Counted from the first letter of the stretch, positions 26,491-35,040 are shown. The stretch is DNA of 35,321 nt from Komagataeibacter melomenusus (GCF_013155395.1 NZ_JABJWC010000039.1:1-35321), one strand, 5' to 3'. Translations and numbers: made by a program. The notes: a model not told the origin generated them from the letters alone.

Positions 26491-27819
26491 ATGATGACAC
26501 GAGGGCTGATGATCGCCGCCCCCCGCTCGGGCGGGGGCAAGACCACGCTCACACTCGCCCTGCTGGCCGCCCTGCGCCGCAGGGGCGTGGCCGTGCGCGG
26601 GGCCAAGACCGGGCCGGATTATATCGACCCCGCCTTCCATGAGGCCCTGACCGGCCGCACCAGCCTCAACCTTGATAGCTGGGCCATGCCCGCTGGCCTG
26701 CTTGATGGCGTAATGGCGCAGGCACTGGCAGGCTGCGAGGTGCTTGTGACCGAGGCCTCGATGGGCCTGTTTGACGGGTTGATGAAGCCCGCGGGCGCAC
26801 GCGGCGCCCCGGCGGATATTGCGGCCCGCTACGCCCTGCCGGTGCTGCTGGTGCTTGACATTTCAGGCCAGGGCCAGTCCGCCGCCGCCACAGCGCTGGG
26901 CTTTGCCACGCTGGACCCGGCGGTGAACATCGCGGGCGTGATCCTCAACCGCGTCGGCTCCCCCCGCCATGCCGCCATGGCCACGCAGGCCATGCAAGCC
27001 ATTGGCCTGCCGGTGCTCGGTGCGTTCGGGCGCGATACGCAGCTTGAACTGCCCGAGCGCCATCTGGGGCTGGTGCAGGCTCGCGAGCATGGCGGGCTTG
27101 ACGCACTGGCCGAACGGCTGGCCACGCAGGCCGAACGTGACCTTGACCTTGACGCCATACTGGCCTGCGCCGCGCCGCCACGCCTGCCCGCACCTGCGGG
27201 TGGCAACCATGCCCTGCCACCGCCGGGGCAGCGCATTGCGGTGGCGGATGATGCGGCGTTCTCGTTCCTGTATGCCCATGTCATCGCGGGCTGGCGGCAG
27301 GCCGGGGCGGAGTTGCATCCGTTCTCACCCCTTGCCGATGAAGGACCGGGCAAAGACTGCGATGCCTGCTGGCTGCCCGGCGGCTACCCCGAACTGCATG
27401 CGGGCCGCCTTGCCGCGTGCGGGAATTTTCGCACCACGCTGGCCCGTTTCGCCCGCACCCGGCCCGTGCATGGGGAATGCGGGGGCTTCATGGTGCTGGG
27501 CGAGAGCCTGACCGACAAGGCGGGCGAGACCCACCGCATGACCGGCCTGCTTGGCCATGCCACCTCCTTTGCCAGACGCCGCATGAACCTCGGCTACCGC
27601 AGCGCCACCTTGCGCGAGGGCTGTGCCATAGGCCCTGCGGGCACCGTGCTGCGCGGGCATGAATTCCACTATGCCACCGTCACCGATCCCGGGCCGGACG
27701 CGCCGCTGGCTGACATGACCGATGGCTACGGCGTGGACCGGGGCACCGGCGGGGCACGGCGGGGGCATGTTTCGGGCACGTTCTTCCACGTGCTGTCCAC
27801 GCTTGGAAAGGCAGCCTGA
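26491..27819 (+). CDS. cobB: CobB, hydrogenobyrinic/cobyrinic acid a,c-diamide synthase
   Basis: The 442-residue ATP- and glutamine-dependent enzyme amidates the a and c side chains, making the substrate for the CobNST chelatase. The N-terminal nucleotide-binding domain has the P-loop APRSGGGKTT (10-19) and GPDYIDPAFH. The C-terminal class I glutamine amidotransferase-like domain has WLPGGYPELHAG and the nucleophile C330 in HGECGGFMVLGE. A conserved HEFHY segment follows. The start at 26491 has AGGA 7 bases upstream; an ATG at 26494 is equivalent. It is divergent from cbiD. Confidence 0.96.
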   Translation: MMTRGLMIAAPRSGGGKTTLTLALLAALRRRGVAVRGAKTGPDYIDPAFHEALTGRTSLNLDSWAMPAGLLDGVMAQALAGCEVLVTEASMGLFDGLMKPAGARGAPADIAARYALPVLLVLDISGQGQSAAATALGFATLDPAVNIAGVILNRVGSPRHAAMATQAMQAIGLPVLGAFGRDTQLELPERHLGLVQAREHGGLDALAERLATQAERDLDLDAILACAAPPRLPAPAGGNHALPPPGQRIAVADDAAFSFLYAHVIAGWRQAGAELHPFSPLADEGPGKDCDACWLPGGYPELHAGRLAACGNFRTTLARFARTRPVHGECGGFMVLGESLTDKAGETHRMTGLLGHATSFARRRMNLGYRSATLREGCAIGPAGTVLRGHEFHYATVTDPGPDAPLADMTDGYGVDRGTGGARRGHVSGTFFHVLSTLGKAA

Positions 27820-27832
27820 ACGCGGGACGGTG

Positions 27833-27853
27833 TGTGGTGAAGCTTTTATCACG
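27833..27853. repeat. Repeat element copy G (short remnant) after cobB
   Basis: TGTGGTGAAGCTTTTATCACG, 14 bases after the cobB stop, resembles the TTTGGTGAAGCTTTTTTCA arm of the repeat family. The rest is missing. A weak local stem (GTGA/TCAC) remains. This is probably a decayed copy. Confidence 0.4.
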
Positions 27854-27868
27854 CCTGGAGAATTTAAA

Positions 27869-28147
27869 TTGTTTTATCTCAAGTGTTTATGGAAACACGA
27901 TTTTGGCTCCGAGCAACCAAACGTCATCTATTGCGAGTTTGATGGCGAGAGAACCGAACTGAGAAAAATCGAACTCTATGCAAATGGCCGGTGCGGCGTG
28001 GCGACAGGGACAGTCTCGACCGGTGATACCCACCTTGCCGATATCGCCATTCCCCCGCTTGAAGCAATCAATAAAGACCCCCAGTTCGAAGCCCGCGAAA
28101 TAACCGCGGCGGAATTCGAGGCGGTATGGCAGGCGTGTCGGCCCTGA
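27869..28147 (+). CDS. DUF6881-like small protein (probable TTG start)
   Basis: The 92-residue product FYLKCLWKHDF, CEFDGERTELRKIELYANGRCG, DIAIPPLEAIN and DPQFEAREITAAEFEAVW matches the layout of DUF6881 proteins, small single-domain proteins seen in many bacteria and sometimes near polymorphic toxin loci. I give this from memory of the motif order. No ATG fits. The TTG at 27869 has a GGAG exactly 8 bases upstream, which makes it the best start. An upstream ATG in the same frame (27722) lies inside cobB and is not credible. Codon use and composition are less GC-rich than the neighbours. No toxin partner is adjacent. Its role is unknown. Confidence 0.7.
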   Translation: MFYLKCLWKHDFGSEQPNVIYCEFDGERTELRKIELYANGRCGVATGTVSTGDTHLADIAIPPLEAINKDPQFEAREITAAEFEAVWQACRP

Positions 28148-28250
28148 CGCAGGCCGGACAGAGGCGCCAACCCCTGCACTGCGAACATATCGGCACCGGC
28201 GATAACGCAGGCATCGGGGCAAACATGATGGACAATATTCCCCGCAGTAT

Positions 28251-28269
28251 TTAATAATAATTATTACTT
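28251..28269. promoter_or_regulatory. Putative Fur-type operator upstream of feoA
   Basis: A palindrome TAATAATTATTA (28255-28266) lies within TTAATAATAATTATTACTT, about 30-45 bases before the feoA start. It resembles the AT-rich Fur box half-sites (GATAAT-like) and sits where iron repression of feoAB is expected. Confidence 0.6.
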
Positions 28270-28298
28270 ACTTTTACCGTCCGGATTGTCTTTACCTC

Positions 28299-28547
28299 AT
28301 GCGACTGAATGACCTGCCACGCGGAACCGATGCCGTGATCGACAGCGTTGACGATAACGGCAGCCCCGACCCCGTGGCCGCGCGCCTGCGTGAACTCGGC
28401 TTCGTGCCGGGCGAGGCCGTGCGCATCGTGGCGACCGCGCCGCTGGGCGGCGACCCGCTGGCCGTGCGCATTGGCTTCACCCGCTTTGCCCTGCGCCGCA
28501 CCGAGGCGCAGCGCGTGCGCGTGCATGTGGCGAAAGCGGCCGCATGA
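28299..28547 (+). CDS. feoA: FeoA, ferrous iron transport accessory protein
   Basis: The 82-residue protein has the small SH3-like FeoA fold: MRLNDLPRGTDAVI, VAARLRELGFVPGEAVRIVATAPLGGDPLAVRIG and a terminal LRRTEAQRVRV. FeoA helps FeoB in Fe(II) uptake at the inner membrane. Its stop overlaps the feoB start by four bases. A Fur-like palindrome lies upstream, so iron repression is likely. Confidence 0.96.
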   Translation: MRLNDLPRGTDAVIDSVDDNGSPDPVAARLRELGFVPGEAVRIVATAPLGGDPLAVRIGFTRFALRRTEAQRVRVHVAKAAA

Positions 28548-30379
28548 CCCCGCTCAACATCGCCCTGGTCGGCAACCCGAACTGCGGCAAGACCGCCCTG
28601 TTCAACCTGCTGACCGGCAGCCGGCAGAAAGTGGCCAATTACGCCGGCGCTACCGTGGAACGCAAGGAAGGCTGGTTCACGACACCCGCGGGCCGCAGCG
28701 TGCGGCTGCTCGACCTGCCCGGCGCCTACAGCCTCAACGCCACCAGCCCCGATGAGGCGGTGACGCGCGATGTCTGCGCGGGCACCTATCGTGGCGAGAC
28801 GGCGCCTGACCTGCTGGTCTGCGTGGCCGATGCCACCAACCTGCGCCTGCACTTGCGCTTCGTGCTGGAAATGCGCAGCCTTGGCCGCCCCGTGGTGCTG
28901 GCGCTGAACATGATCGACGCAGCCCAGCGCAACGGCATGGAGATCGACCTGCCGCGCCTGCAGGCGGAACTGGGCATGCCCGTCGTGCCCACGGTGGGCA
29001 TAAGGCGCAATGGCGCGCGCGACCTGCTGGCCCGGCTCGATGGCGTGCCGCCGCCCGTGCCCCTGCCCGTGCCGCCGGGCACCGACCTGCATGCCATGGT
29101 GCGCCAGATCCTGGCGGATTGCGTGACCCACGCCACCCCGCTGTCGGACCGGATGGAGGAGCGGCTCGACCGCTGGGTGCTGCACCCGGTCTGGGGGCCG
29201 GTGATCCTGCTCGTGCTGCTGTTTCTCATGTTTCAGGCGGTGTTTGCCTGGGCGCAGCCGCTCATGGATGGCATCGACGCGGGCATGGGGCTGCTGGGCG
29301 AGCAGGTGGGCCGCCTGATGCCCGATGGCGTGCTGCGCAGCCTGATCGTGGATGGCGTGATTGCGGGTGCTGGCAGCGTGGTCACCTTCCTGCCGCAGAT
29401 CCTGATCCTGTTCGCGTGGATCCTGGCCCTTGAGGAATCGGGCTACCTGCCGCGCGCGGCCTTCCTGCTTGACCGGCTCATGTCCATCGCGGGGCTGAGC
29501 GGGCGCTCGTTCATTCCGCTGCTGTCCAGCTTTGCCTGCGCGGTGCCGGGCATCATGGCCACCCGCACCATCCAGAACCCGCGCGACCGGCTGGTGACCA
29601 TCCTCGTCGCCCCGCTCATGACCTGCTCGGCGCGGCTGCCGATCTATACGCTGCTGATCGGGGCGTTCATTCCGCACCGCAACGTGGCGGGCTTCATGAA
29701 CCTGCAGGGGCTGGTGCTGTTCGGGCTTTACGCGCTGGGCATCGTGTCAGCACTGGTGGTGGCGCGCATCATGCGCTGGCGCAACCCCGATCGGCGCGAA
29801 GCCACCCTGCTGATGGAACTGCCCGCCTACCGCCTGCCCAACCCGCGCGACCTGGCGCTGGGGCTGTGGGAGCGCGCGCGCATCTTCCTCATGCGCGTGG
29901 GCACCACCATCGTCTCGCTGACGGTGCTGCTGTGGGGGCTGTCCAGCTTTCCCAAGCCGCCTGCGGGCGCCGTGGGGCCTGCCATCGACTGGAGCCTGGC
30001 CGGGCGCATCGGGCACCTCATGCTGCCCGTCTTCGCACCGCTTGGCTTCAACTGGCAGATCTGTGTCGCCCTCATTCCCGGCCTCGCCGCGCGTGAGGTG
30101 GCGGTGGGCGCGCTGGCCACGGTCTATTCGCTCGGCTCGGGGGCCGATACCGACCAGGCAGCGCTCCAGCTTGGCGGCATGCTGCCCACGCACTGGAGCC
30201 TGGCCACCGCGCTGTCGCTGCTGGCATGGTACGTCTATGCCCCGCAATGCGTGGCAACGCTTGCTGTCATCCGGCGCGAGACCGGCTCATGGCGCGTGGT
30301 GGCGCTGACGGCGGCCTACCTGTTCGCGCTGGCCTATGCGGCGGCCTTCCTCACCTATCACATCGCGCGGATGTTCTGA
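28544..30379 (+). CDS. feoB: FeoB, ferrous iron transporter with GTPase domain
   Basis: The 611-residue protein has an N-terminal G domain: G1 GNPNCGKT (10-17), G3 DLPG (57-60) and G4 NMID (122-125). A membrane part from about residue 215 carries two Gate segments (ESGYLPRAAFLLDRLM with SFIPLLSSFACAVPGIMATR, and the later ARVGTT region). It drives Fe(II) import across the inner membrane. Length is shorter than the E. coli protein (773) but normal for compact alphaproteobacterial FeoB. feoA precedes it, and a small Cys-rich gene follows with a one-base overlap. Confidence 0.97.
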   Translation: MTPLNIALVGNPNCGKTALFNLLTGSRQKVANYAGATVERKEGWFTTPAGRSVRLLDLPGAYSLNATSPDEAVTRDVCAGTYRGETAPDLLVCVADATNLRLHLRFVLEMRSLGRPVVLALNMIDAAQRNGMEIDLPRLQAELGMPVVPTVGIRRNGARDLLARLDGVPPPVPLPVPPGTDLHAMVRQILADCVTHATPLSDRMEERLDRWVLHPVWGPVILLVLLFLMFQAVFAWAQPLMDGIDAGMGLLGEQVGRLMPDGVLRSLIVDGVIAGAGSVVTFLPQILILFAWILALEESGYLPRAAFLLDRLMSIAGLSGRSFIPLLSSFACAVPGIMATRTIQNPRDRLVTILVAPLMTCSARLPIYTLLIGAFIPHRNVAGFMNLQGLVLFGLYALGIVSALVVARIMRWRNPDRREATLLMELPAYRLPNPRDLALGLWERARIFLMRVGTTIVSLTVLLWGLSSFPKPPAGAVGPAIDWSLAGRIGHLMLPVFAPLGFNWQICVALIPGLAAREVAVGALATVYSLGSGADTDQAALQLGGMLPTHWSLATALSLLAWYVYAPQCVATLAVIRRETGSWRVVALTAAYLFALAYAAAFLTYHIARMF

Positions 30380-30630
30380 TGCACGCTGCGGGCTGGCTAC
30401 AGGCGCTGGTGGCGGCAACGCTGGTCACGGCATGCGCCGCCTACTGGCTGGGGCGGCTGTTCCCGCCGCTGGGGCTGAAAGGCTGGCGGGCCACGGCGGC
30501 CCTGCTGCGCAGCCTGCACGCGCCCCAGGCCCTGATCCGCCGCGCCGAAACAAAAGCCCGCCCGCGCGCCAGCGGTGGATGTGGCGGGTGTTCGGGCTGC
30601 GCGGGCGGGGATTGCGGCCCAAAAACCTGA
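30379..30630 (+). CDS. Small FeoB-associated Cys-rich membrane protein
   Basis: The 83-residue protein has one membrane segment (about 5-29), a basic middle region, and a Cys/Gly-rich tail GGCGGCSGCAGGDCG with four closely spaced cysteines that could hold iron. Such short one-span Cys-rich proteins are known at the end of feo operons as FeoB-associated or DUF6587-like proteins, taking the place of FeoC. The start overlaps the feoB stop (TGATG), so translation is coupled. An iron-binding or chaperone role is inferred from context. Confidence 0.8.
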   Translation: MHAAGWLQALVAATLVTACAAYWLGRLFPPLGLKGWRATAALLRSLHAPQALIRRAETKARPRASGGCGGCSGCAGGDCGPKT

Positions 30631-30933
30631 CACGCGTGAAATATGGCAATTTTGCGTGCGGGATGTGATGGATCAACCGCGCCGTGAATGCTATATGGAC
30701 CCGTCCGTTACGGAAAATATTAATAGCCGGTCTTAATTCATATCAATGTGGTATAATGATTATCTTGAATAATATGTAATATGCTTATCATCATCCTATG
30801 ATATTCCTGTGGTCGCCACGCGCTGCCCCCTCCGGGCCGTGGTGCGCCCCACCCTGCATTTCAGGCCGCCTTATACCCCTGCCGCAGTTGCCCCGGCGGC
30901 AACTGCCCCTTGTCCCTTTTGCGAGGTAACTCA
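30631..30933. other. Intergenic leader region between feo and c-di-GMP genes
   Basis: This gap holds an AT-rich stretch (about 30700-30810) with a probable promoter and a GC-rich 5' leader. A 7-bp hairpin AGTTGCC-CCGGC-GGCAACT (30886-30904) ends 29 bases before the pdeA start. No terminator with a U-run was found for the feo operon, and no gene is apparent. Confidence 0.5.
30749..30757 (+). promoter_or_regulatory. Extended -10 promoter candidate for the c-di-GMP operon
   Basis: TGG-TATAAT (30749-30757) is a perfect extended -10 (TGn before TATAAT) in the AT-rich gap upstream of pdeA. A good -35 is not visible, which is acceptable for extended -10 promoters. It would give a leader of about 170 bases. 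Confidence 0.4.
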
Positions 30934-33156
30934 ATGTCAAAGCCCAACCTGAGCGCTGAAGTCCTGATTTCGGCACTGGAACAGGCCATAGACGCAACCG
31001 TGATTATTGATGACAAAAATGAAGTCATCTTCTTCAATCAGGCGGCATCGAACCTGTGGGGCCTCGACAAGAAAGACGTGCTGGGCAGGAACGTGAACGT
31101 GCTGGTGCCCACGCTGCACCGCGGCGGGCATGACGCCTTTGTCGAGCGCAGCCGGGGCAGCGAGCACAACCGCATCGTCGGCACCTCGCGCGAGGTGGAG
31201 TTCACCCGCTCGGATGGGGAATATATCTGCGGCGAGCTTTCGCTCTCCAAGGTGGTGACCGCTGACGGGCGCATTTTCTTCATGGGCGTGATGAAGAATG
31301 TCACCAACGAAAGCCAGCAGCGCAAGATCCTGATCCTGCAAAATGACGTGCTGCAGGCACTCGCCAGCGACATGATGATCCAGGACGTGGCCGACCTTCT
31401 GTGCCGCCGGGTGGAAAGCTTCGTGCCCGGCACGGTGGCCGTGCTCATGCTCATTACGCCCGACGGGCAGTTGCGCGTGCTGTCCAGCCCCACCCTGCCC
31501 AAGCGCTACCGTGCCTCGCTCGAGAGCCTGTATGTCTCGTCATCCGAACTCGAGAAACTGCGCGTCGACCCCAAGCACGCCACCCGCATGGTGTGGGACA
31601 GCTACCGCTCGCTCGGCATCTCGCTGGGGCTGCAGCAGTGCTTCTGCACGCCCGTCAGCACGCGCTCGGGGCAGGTCAAGGGCATTTTCGCCCTCTATGC
31701 GCGTGAGGACCAGGGCCGCAACACCTGGCCGCAGCGTATTGTCGATTCGTGCATTCCCTTCTGCGCGCTGGCCTTCGAGCAGAACGCGACGCAGGAGCAT
31801 ATCTCCCACCTTGCCAATTTTGACAGCCTGACCGGACTGCTCAACCGTTCCTCGGTGCACAAGGTGATCGAGAGCATGATCAGCAAGCAGGATGGCAACA
31901 GGCAGTTCGCCATCTTCATGCTCGATATCGACCGCTTCCGCGATATCAACGATGCGCTCGGCCATGTCTATGCCGACCAGTTCCTTGTCGAGATCGCAGG
32001 CCGCATCCGCTCCATCGCCAAGGAGGATTACGTGCTCAGCCGCTCGGGCGGGGACGAGTTCGTGGTAGTGGTGCCCAACTGCCCGCACAAGGATGCAACG
32101 GCCTTTGCCGAGCACCTGCTCGCCACCATGACCATGCCCATGCAGATTGGCCAGAACACGCTGACCATCTCGTGCTCGATCGGCATCAGCACCTACCCCG
32201 ATAACGGGCCGGACAGCGAATCCCTGCTCAGCACCGCCGATGTGGCGCTGCGCCAGGCGAAGGAAGACGGGCGCGGCGTCTTCCGCTTCGCCAACCTTGA
32301 AAAGAACCAGGTGGCACAGGACCGGCTGGTGCTTGGCTCGGCCCTGCGGGATTCGCTGGCCAAGGGCATGCTCAACCTGCACTACCAGCCGCAGGTGCGC
32401 ACCCACACGCTCGAACTCAGCGGGGTCGAGGCCCTGTCGCGCTGGCATCATCCGCATCTGGGCAACATCTTCCCCTCACGCTTCATTGCCGTGGCGGAAG
32501 AGACCGGACAGATCGAGGCCATCGGCCGCTGGTCGCTGCTCGAGGCGTGCCGCCAGATCGTGAAATGGGACCGCGACGGCATTCATGTGCCCACCGTGGC
32601 CGTGAACCTGTCTGCCGTGCATTTCCGCAACCGCGCGCTGCCCGAGCATATCGCGGCCCTGCTCAAGGACCATAACCTCAAGCCTGCGCGCCTGACGGTG
32701 GAAATTACCGAGAGCGTGATGATGGATAACAGCCGCGACACCGAGGAAGTGCTCCAGTCGATCCGCAATATCGGCTGTGGCCTGTCGATGGATGATTTCG
32801 GCACCGGCTACTCCTCGCTCTCGCGGCTCACACGCCTGCCGCTGACCGAGATCAAGATCGACCGCAGCTTCATCAACGATTTCGAGCACGACACCAATGC
32901 CCAGGCCGTGACCATGGCGGTGATCGGCATCGGCTCGCGGCTGGGCATGACGGTGGTGACCGAGGGCGTGGAAACCGAGCAGCAGCGCGACCTGCTCGAA
33001 AAGCTCAACTGCGACGTGATGCAGGGCTACCTGTTCGCCAAGCCGCTGGCCCCTGATGACTTCGAGAAGTGGATGCGCCACCACAAGACGATCCGCCAGA
33101 TGATGCCCGCCGCGCAGGCTGCTAAAAATGTTTCGCCCAAGAAGAAATCGTCCTAA
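30934..33156 (+). CDS. pdeA: Heme-PAS/GAF/GGDEF/EAL cyclic-di-GMP phosphodiesterase (PdeA/DosP type)
   Basis: The 740-residue protein has a PAS domain (about 10-128), a GAF-like domain (about 140-285), a GGDEF domain (GGDEF at 372-376, no RxxD inhibitory site) and an EAL domain (EAL at 499-501). The PAS resembles the E. coli DosP heme domain. H66 (RGGHDAFV) matches its proximal heme ligand and R86 its distal Arg, while the DosP Met ligand position is T84. EAL catalytic residues look complete: E499, NLSAVHF, EITES, D620-D621 in MDDFGTGYSS, IKIDRS, TEGVE. It is therefore probably an oxygen-sensing phosphodiesterase like PDEA1 of cellulose-producing Komagataeibacter. Start 30934 has GAGG 8 bases upstream. 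The dgc gene follows 50 bases later. Confidence 0.9.
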   Translation: MSKPNLSAEVLISALEQAIDATVIIDDKNEVIFFNQAASNLWGLDKKDVLGRNVNVLVPTLHRGGHDAFVERSRGSEHNRIVGTSREVEFTRSDGEYICGELSLSKVVTADGRIFFMGVMKNVTNESQQRKILILQNDVLQALASDMMIQDVADLLCRRVESFVPGTVAVLMLITPDGQLRVLSSPTLPKRYRASLESLYVSSSELEKLRVDPKHATRMVWDSYRSLGISLGLQQCFCTPVSTRSGQVKGIFALYAREDQGRNTWPQRIVDSCIPFCALAFEQNATQEHISHLANFDSLTGLLNRSSVHKVIESMISKQDGNRQFAIFMLDIDRFRDINDALGHVYADQFLVEIAGRIRSIAKEDYVLSRSGGDEFVVVVPNCPHKDATAFAEHLLATMTMPMQIGQNTLTISCSIGISTYPDNGPDSESLLSTADVALRQAKEDGRGVFRFANLEKNQVAQDRLVLGSALRDSLAKGMLNLHYQPQVRTHTLELSGVEALSRWHHPHLGNIFPSRFIAVAEETGQIEAIGRWSLLEACRQIVKWDRDGIHVPTVAVNLSAVHFRNRALPEHIAALLKDHNLKPARLTVEITESVMMDNSRDTEEVLQSIRNIGCGLSMDDFGTGYSSLSRLTRLPLTEIKIDRSFINDFEHDTNAQAVTMAVIGIGSRLGMTVVTEGVETEQQRDLLEKLNCDVMQGYLFAKPLAPDDFEKWMRHHKTIRQMMPAAQAAKNVSPKKKSS

Positions 33157-33206
33157 ATTACCGATAGGTCAATTCAGGTTTTCCGATCCGTATCCGAGGT
33201 AACAGA

Positions 33207-34943
33207 ATGTCCGCACCGCATGATAACAGGCTCCGCGCCCTTACACATGAAGATGCTGACTTCTGGGCGGATGTGGTGGATAATGTCCTTATTGTCGCGG
33301 TAACCGACCGCAGGGGCATCATTACATACGTCAATGACAAATTCTGCGAGATCAGCCAGTATTCCCGCGAGGAACTGCTGGGCCATACCCATCGCATCCT
33401 GAACTCGGGCGAGCATGGCAAGGCGTTCTTCCGCGAGATGTACCAGACCCTGTTCGCAGGCCGCACCTGGTATGGCAACCTGTGCAACCGCGCCAAGGAT
33501 GGCAGCCATTACTGGGTGGCCACCACCATCATGCCGCACCGCAACGCGCAGGGCGAGATTACCGGTTTCGTGGCCAGCCGGTTCGAGATTACCGAACTGA
33601 TGAACACCAAGGTCCGGCTCAAGAAACAGGCCGCGACCGATGTGCTGACCGGGCTGCTCAACCGCGGCGGCTTCAATGCCAGCCTGGTCACGGCACTCGA
33701 GAACGCCAAGCGCCCGCACCCCGAGCCGCAGGCGCTGGTCATGTTCGACCTTGACGGGTTCAAGCCTGTCAATGACATCCATGGCCACCATGCGGGTGAT
33801 GAGGTGCTCAAGGTAATCGCGCAGCGCCTGATCGAGTTGATCGGCCCCGATGATGCGATCAGCCGGCTGGGCGGCGATGAGTTTGCCATCATCCTATGCC
33901 GCAGCCTCAAGCTCATGCCGCTCGAGACCATCCTGACCAAGGTGCAGAACCTGCTGGAAGAGCCGATCATGCTGGAAAGTGCCACGGTGCGCATATCCGG
34001 CAGCATCGGCGCCACGCCGATCACGGCGGCGGACACGCTTGAGGGCCTGCAGAAAAACGCCGACGTGGCGGTCTATGCCGCCAAGCAGTCGGGCGGCAAG
34101 CAGGCGCGCATGTTCACGCCCAGCCTGCACAAGACCACGATGGAGCGGGCCAAGATCCTGACCGAGGCCCGCAAGGGCGTGGAACTCAGGCAGTTCGAGG
34201 TGTACTACCAGCCCATCCTCAACGCGCGCACGGGCCGCATCGAGCAGGCGGAAGCGCTGATGCGCTGGCATCACCCCGACCGGGGCCTGCTCTCCGCGGG
34301 CGCCTTTACCGATGTCTTTGCCGACTCGGCTCTGGCCCAGATCATGGAGACGCACCTCGTGCAGTCCTTCCATGACGATATCCAGAAATGGAAGGAAGCG
34401 GGCCTGCCAAGCCTGCGGCTGGCGGTCAACCTGTCGCATCTGGACCTGCTCAACCTCGAGCAGCAGATCGACCTGTTCAGCGAGATCCGTGAACTCAACC
34501 TCGAGCCGTCCACCTTCATGCTGGAAGTGACCGAGCAGATGCTGCAGGGTCGGCGGGCGGAGAAAAGCCGCCTGCGCCTGCGTGCGCTTGCGGAGGACGG
34601 GTTTGGCCTGGCCATGGACAATTTCGGCTACGGCACGGTGCGCCTGTCCACCCTGCGCGAACTGCCGCTCCAGTCGCTCAAGCTTGACCGCTGCCTCGTG
34701 CGTGACATCGCCACCGACGCGGAAGCCCGCAGCCTGCTTGCCGCCCTCATCAAGCTCGGCCATGGCTATAACCTGGCCGTAACGGTGGAGGGCGTGGAAA
34801 CGCAGGAAGAATTCGACACCGTGCGCGCACTGGGCGTGGATTACGTGCAGGGCTTCTTTATCTCACGCGCGGTTTCCGCCACGGAACTGATCCGCATCAC
34901 CCAGCGCGATGCCTGGAATCCGGTGAAGACGACGACGGCCTGA
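33207..34943 (+). CDS. dgc: Flavin-type PAS/GGDEF/EAL diguanylate cyclase (AxDGC2 type)
   Basis: The 578-residue protein has a PAS domain (about 16-132) with the flavin-type pattern HRILNSGEH (62-70) and W-x-G-N-x-x-N-R-x-K-x-G-x-x-Y-W (88-103), as in NifL and the FAD-binding AxDGC2. The GGDEF domain is intact (GGDEF at 222-226, FDLDGFKPVND) and lacks the RxxD product-inhibition site. The EAL domain keeps EAL (349-351) but has MDNFGYGTVRLS (D471, N472) where active enzymes have DDFGTGYSS, so phosphodiesterase activity is probably lost. It should make c-di-GMP, the activator of cellulose synthase, opposing the upstream phosphodiesterase. Length is close to the known AxDGC2. A GAGG lies before the ATG. 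Confidence 0.9.
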   Translation: MSAPHDNRLRALTHEDADFWADVVDNVLIVAVTDRRGIITYVNDKFCEISQYSREELLGHTHRILNSGEHGKAFFREMYQTLFAGRTWYGNLCNRAKDGSHYWVATTIMPHRNAQGEITGFVASRFEITELMNTKVRLKKQAATDVLTGLLNRGGFNASLVTALENAKRPHPEPQALVMFDLDGFKPVNDIHGHHAGDEVLKVIAQRLIELIGPDDAISRLGGDEFAIILCRSLKLMPLETILTKVQNLLEEPIMLESATVRISGSIGATPITAADTLEGLQKNADVAVYAAKQSGGKQARMFTPSLHKTTMERAKILTEARKGVELRQFEVYYQPILNARTGRIEQAEALMRWHHPDRGLLSAGAFTDVFADSALAQIMETHLVQSFHDDIQKWKEAGLPSLRLAVNLSHLDLLNLEQQIDLFSEIRELNLEPSTFMLEVTEQMLQGRRAEKSRLRLRALAEDGFGLAMDNFGYGTVRLSTLRELPLQSLKLDRCLVRDIATDAEARSLLAALIKLGHGYNLAVTVEGVETQEEFDTVRALGVDYVQGFFISRAVSATELIRITQRDAWNPVKTTTA

Positions 34944-34989
34944 GCCCTATAAGGGCACAGATCCCGTCCCGGTTATGATATAAAAAATG

Positions 34990-35036
34990 AAAAAGAGGGG
35001 CGACTACCTATTAATAATAGGCCATACCCTCTTTTA
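34990..35036 (+). terminator. Probable terminator after dgc (nested hairpin)
   Basis: AAAAGAGGG (34991-34999) pairs with CCCTCTTTT (35027-35035). Inside it CCTATTA/TAATAGG (about 35007-35021) forms a second stem. It lies about 50 bases after the dgc stop and ends in a T-run, as expected for an intrinsic terminator. Confidence 0.7.
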
Positions 35037-35040
35037 AGAA

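Noticed and set aside
7845-27853. CRISPR array made of the repeated hairpin units
   Set aside because: Copies are kilobases apart, imperfect and palindromic, with no regular spacers and no cas genes.
28251-28269. AT palindrome as an intrinsic terminator
   Set aside because: Short stem without GC core; position before feoA and the half-site sequence fit an iron-regulator operator better.
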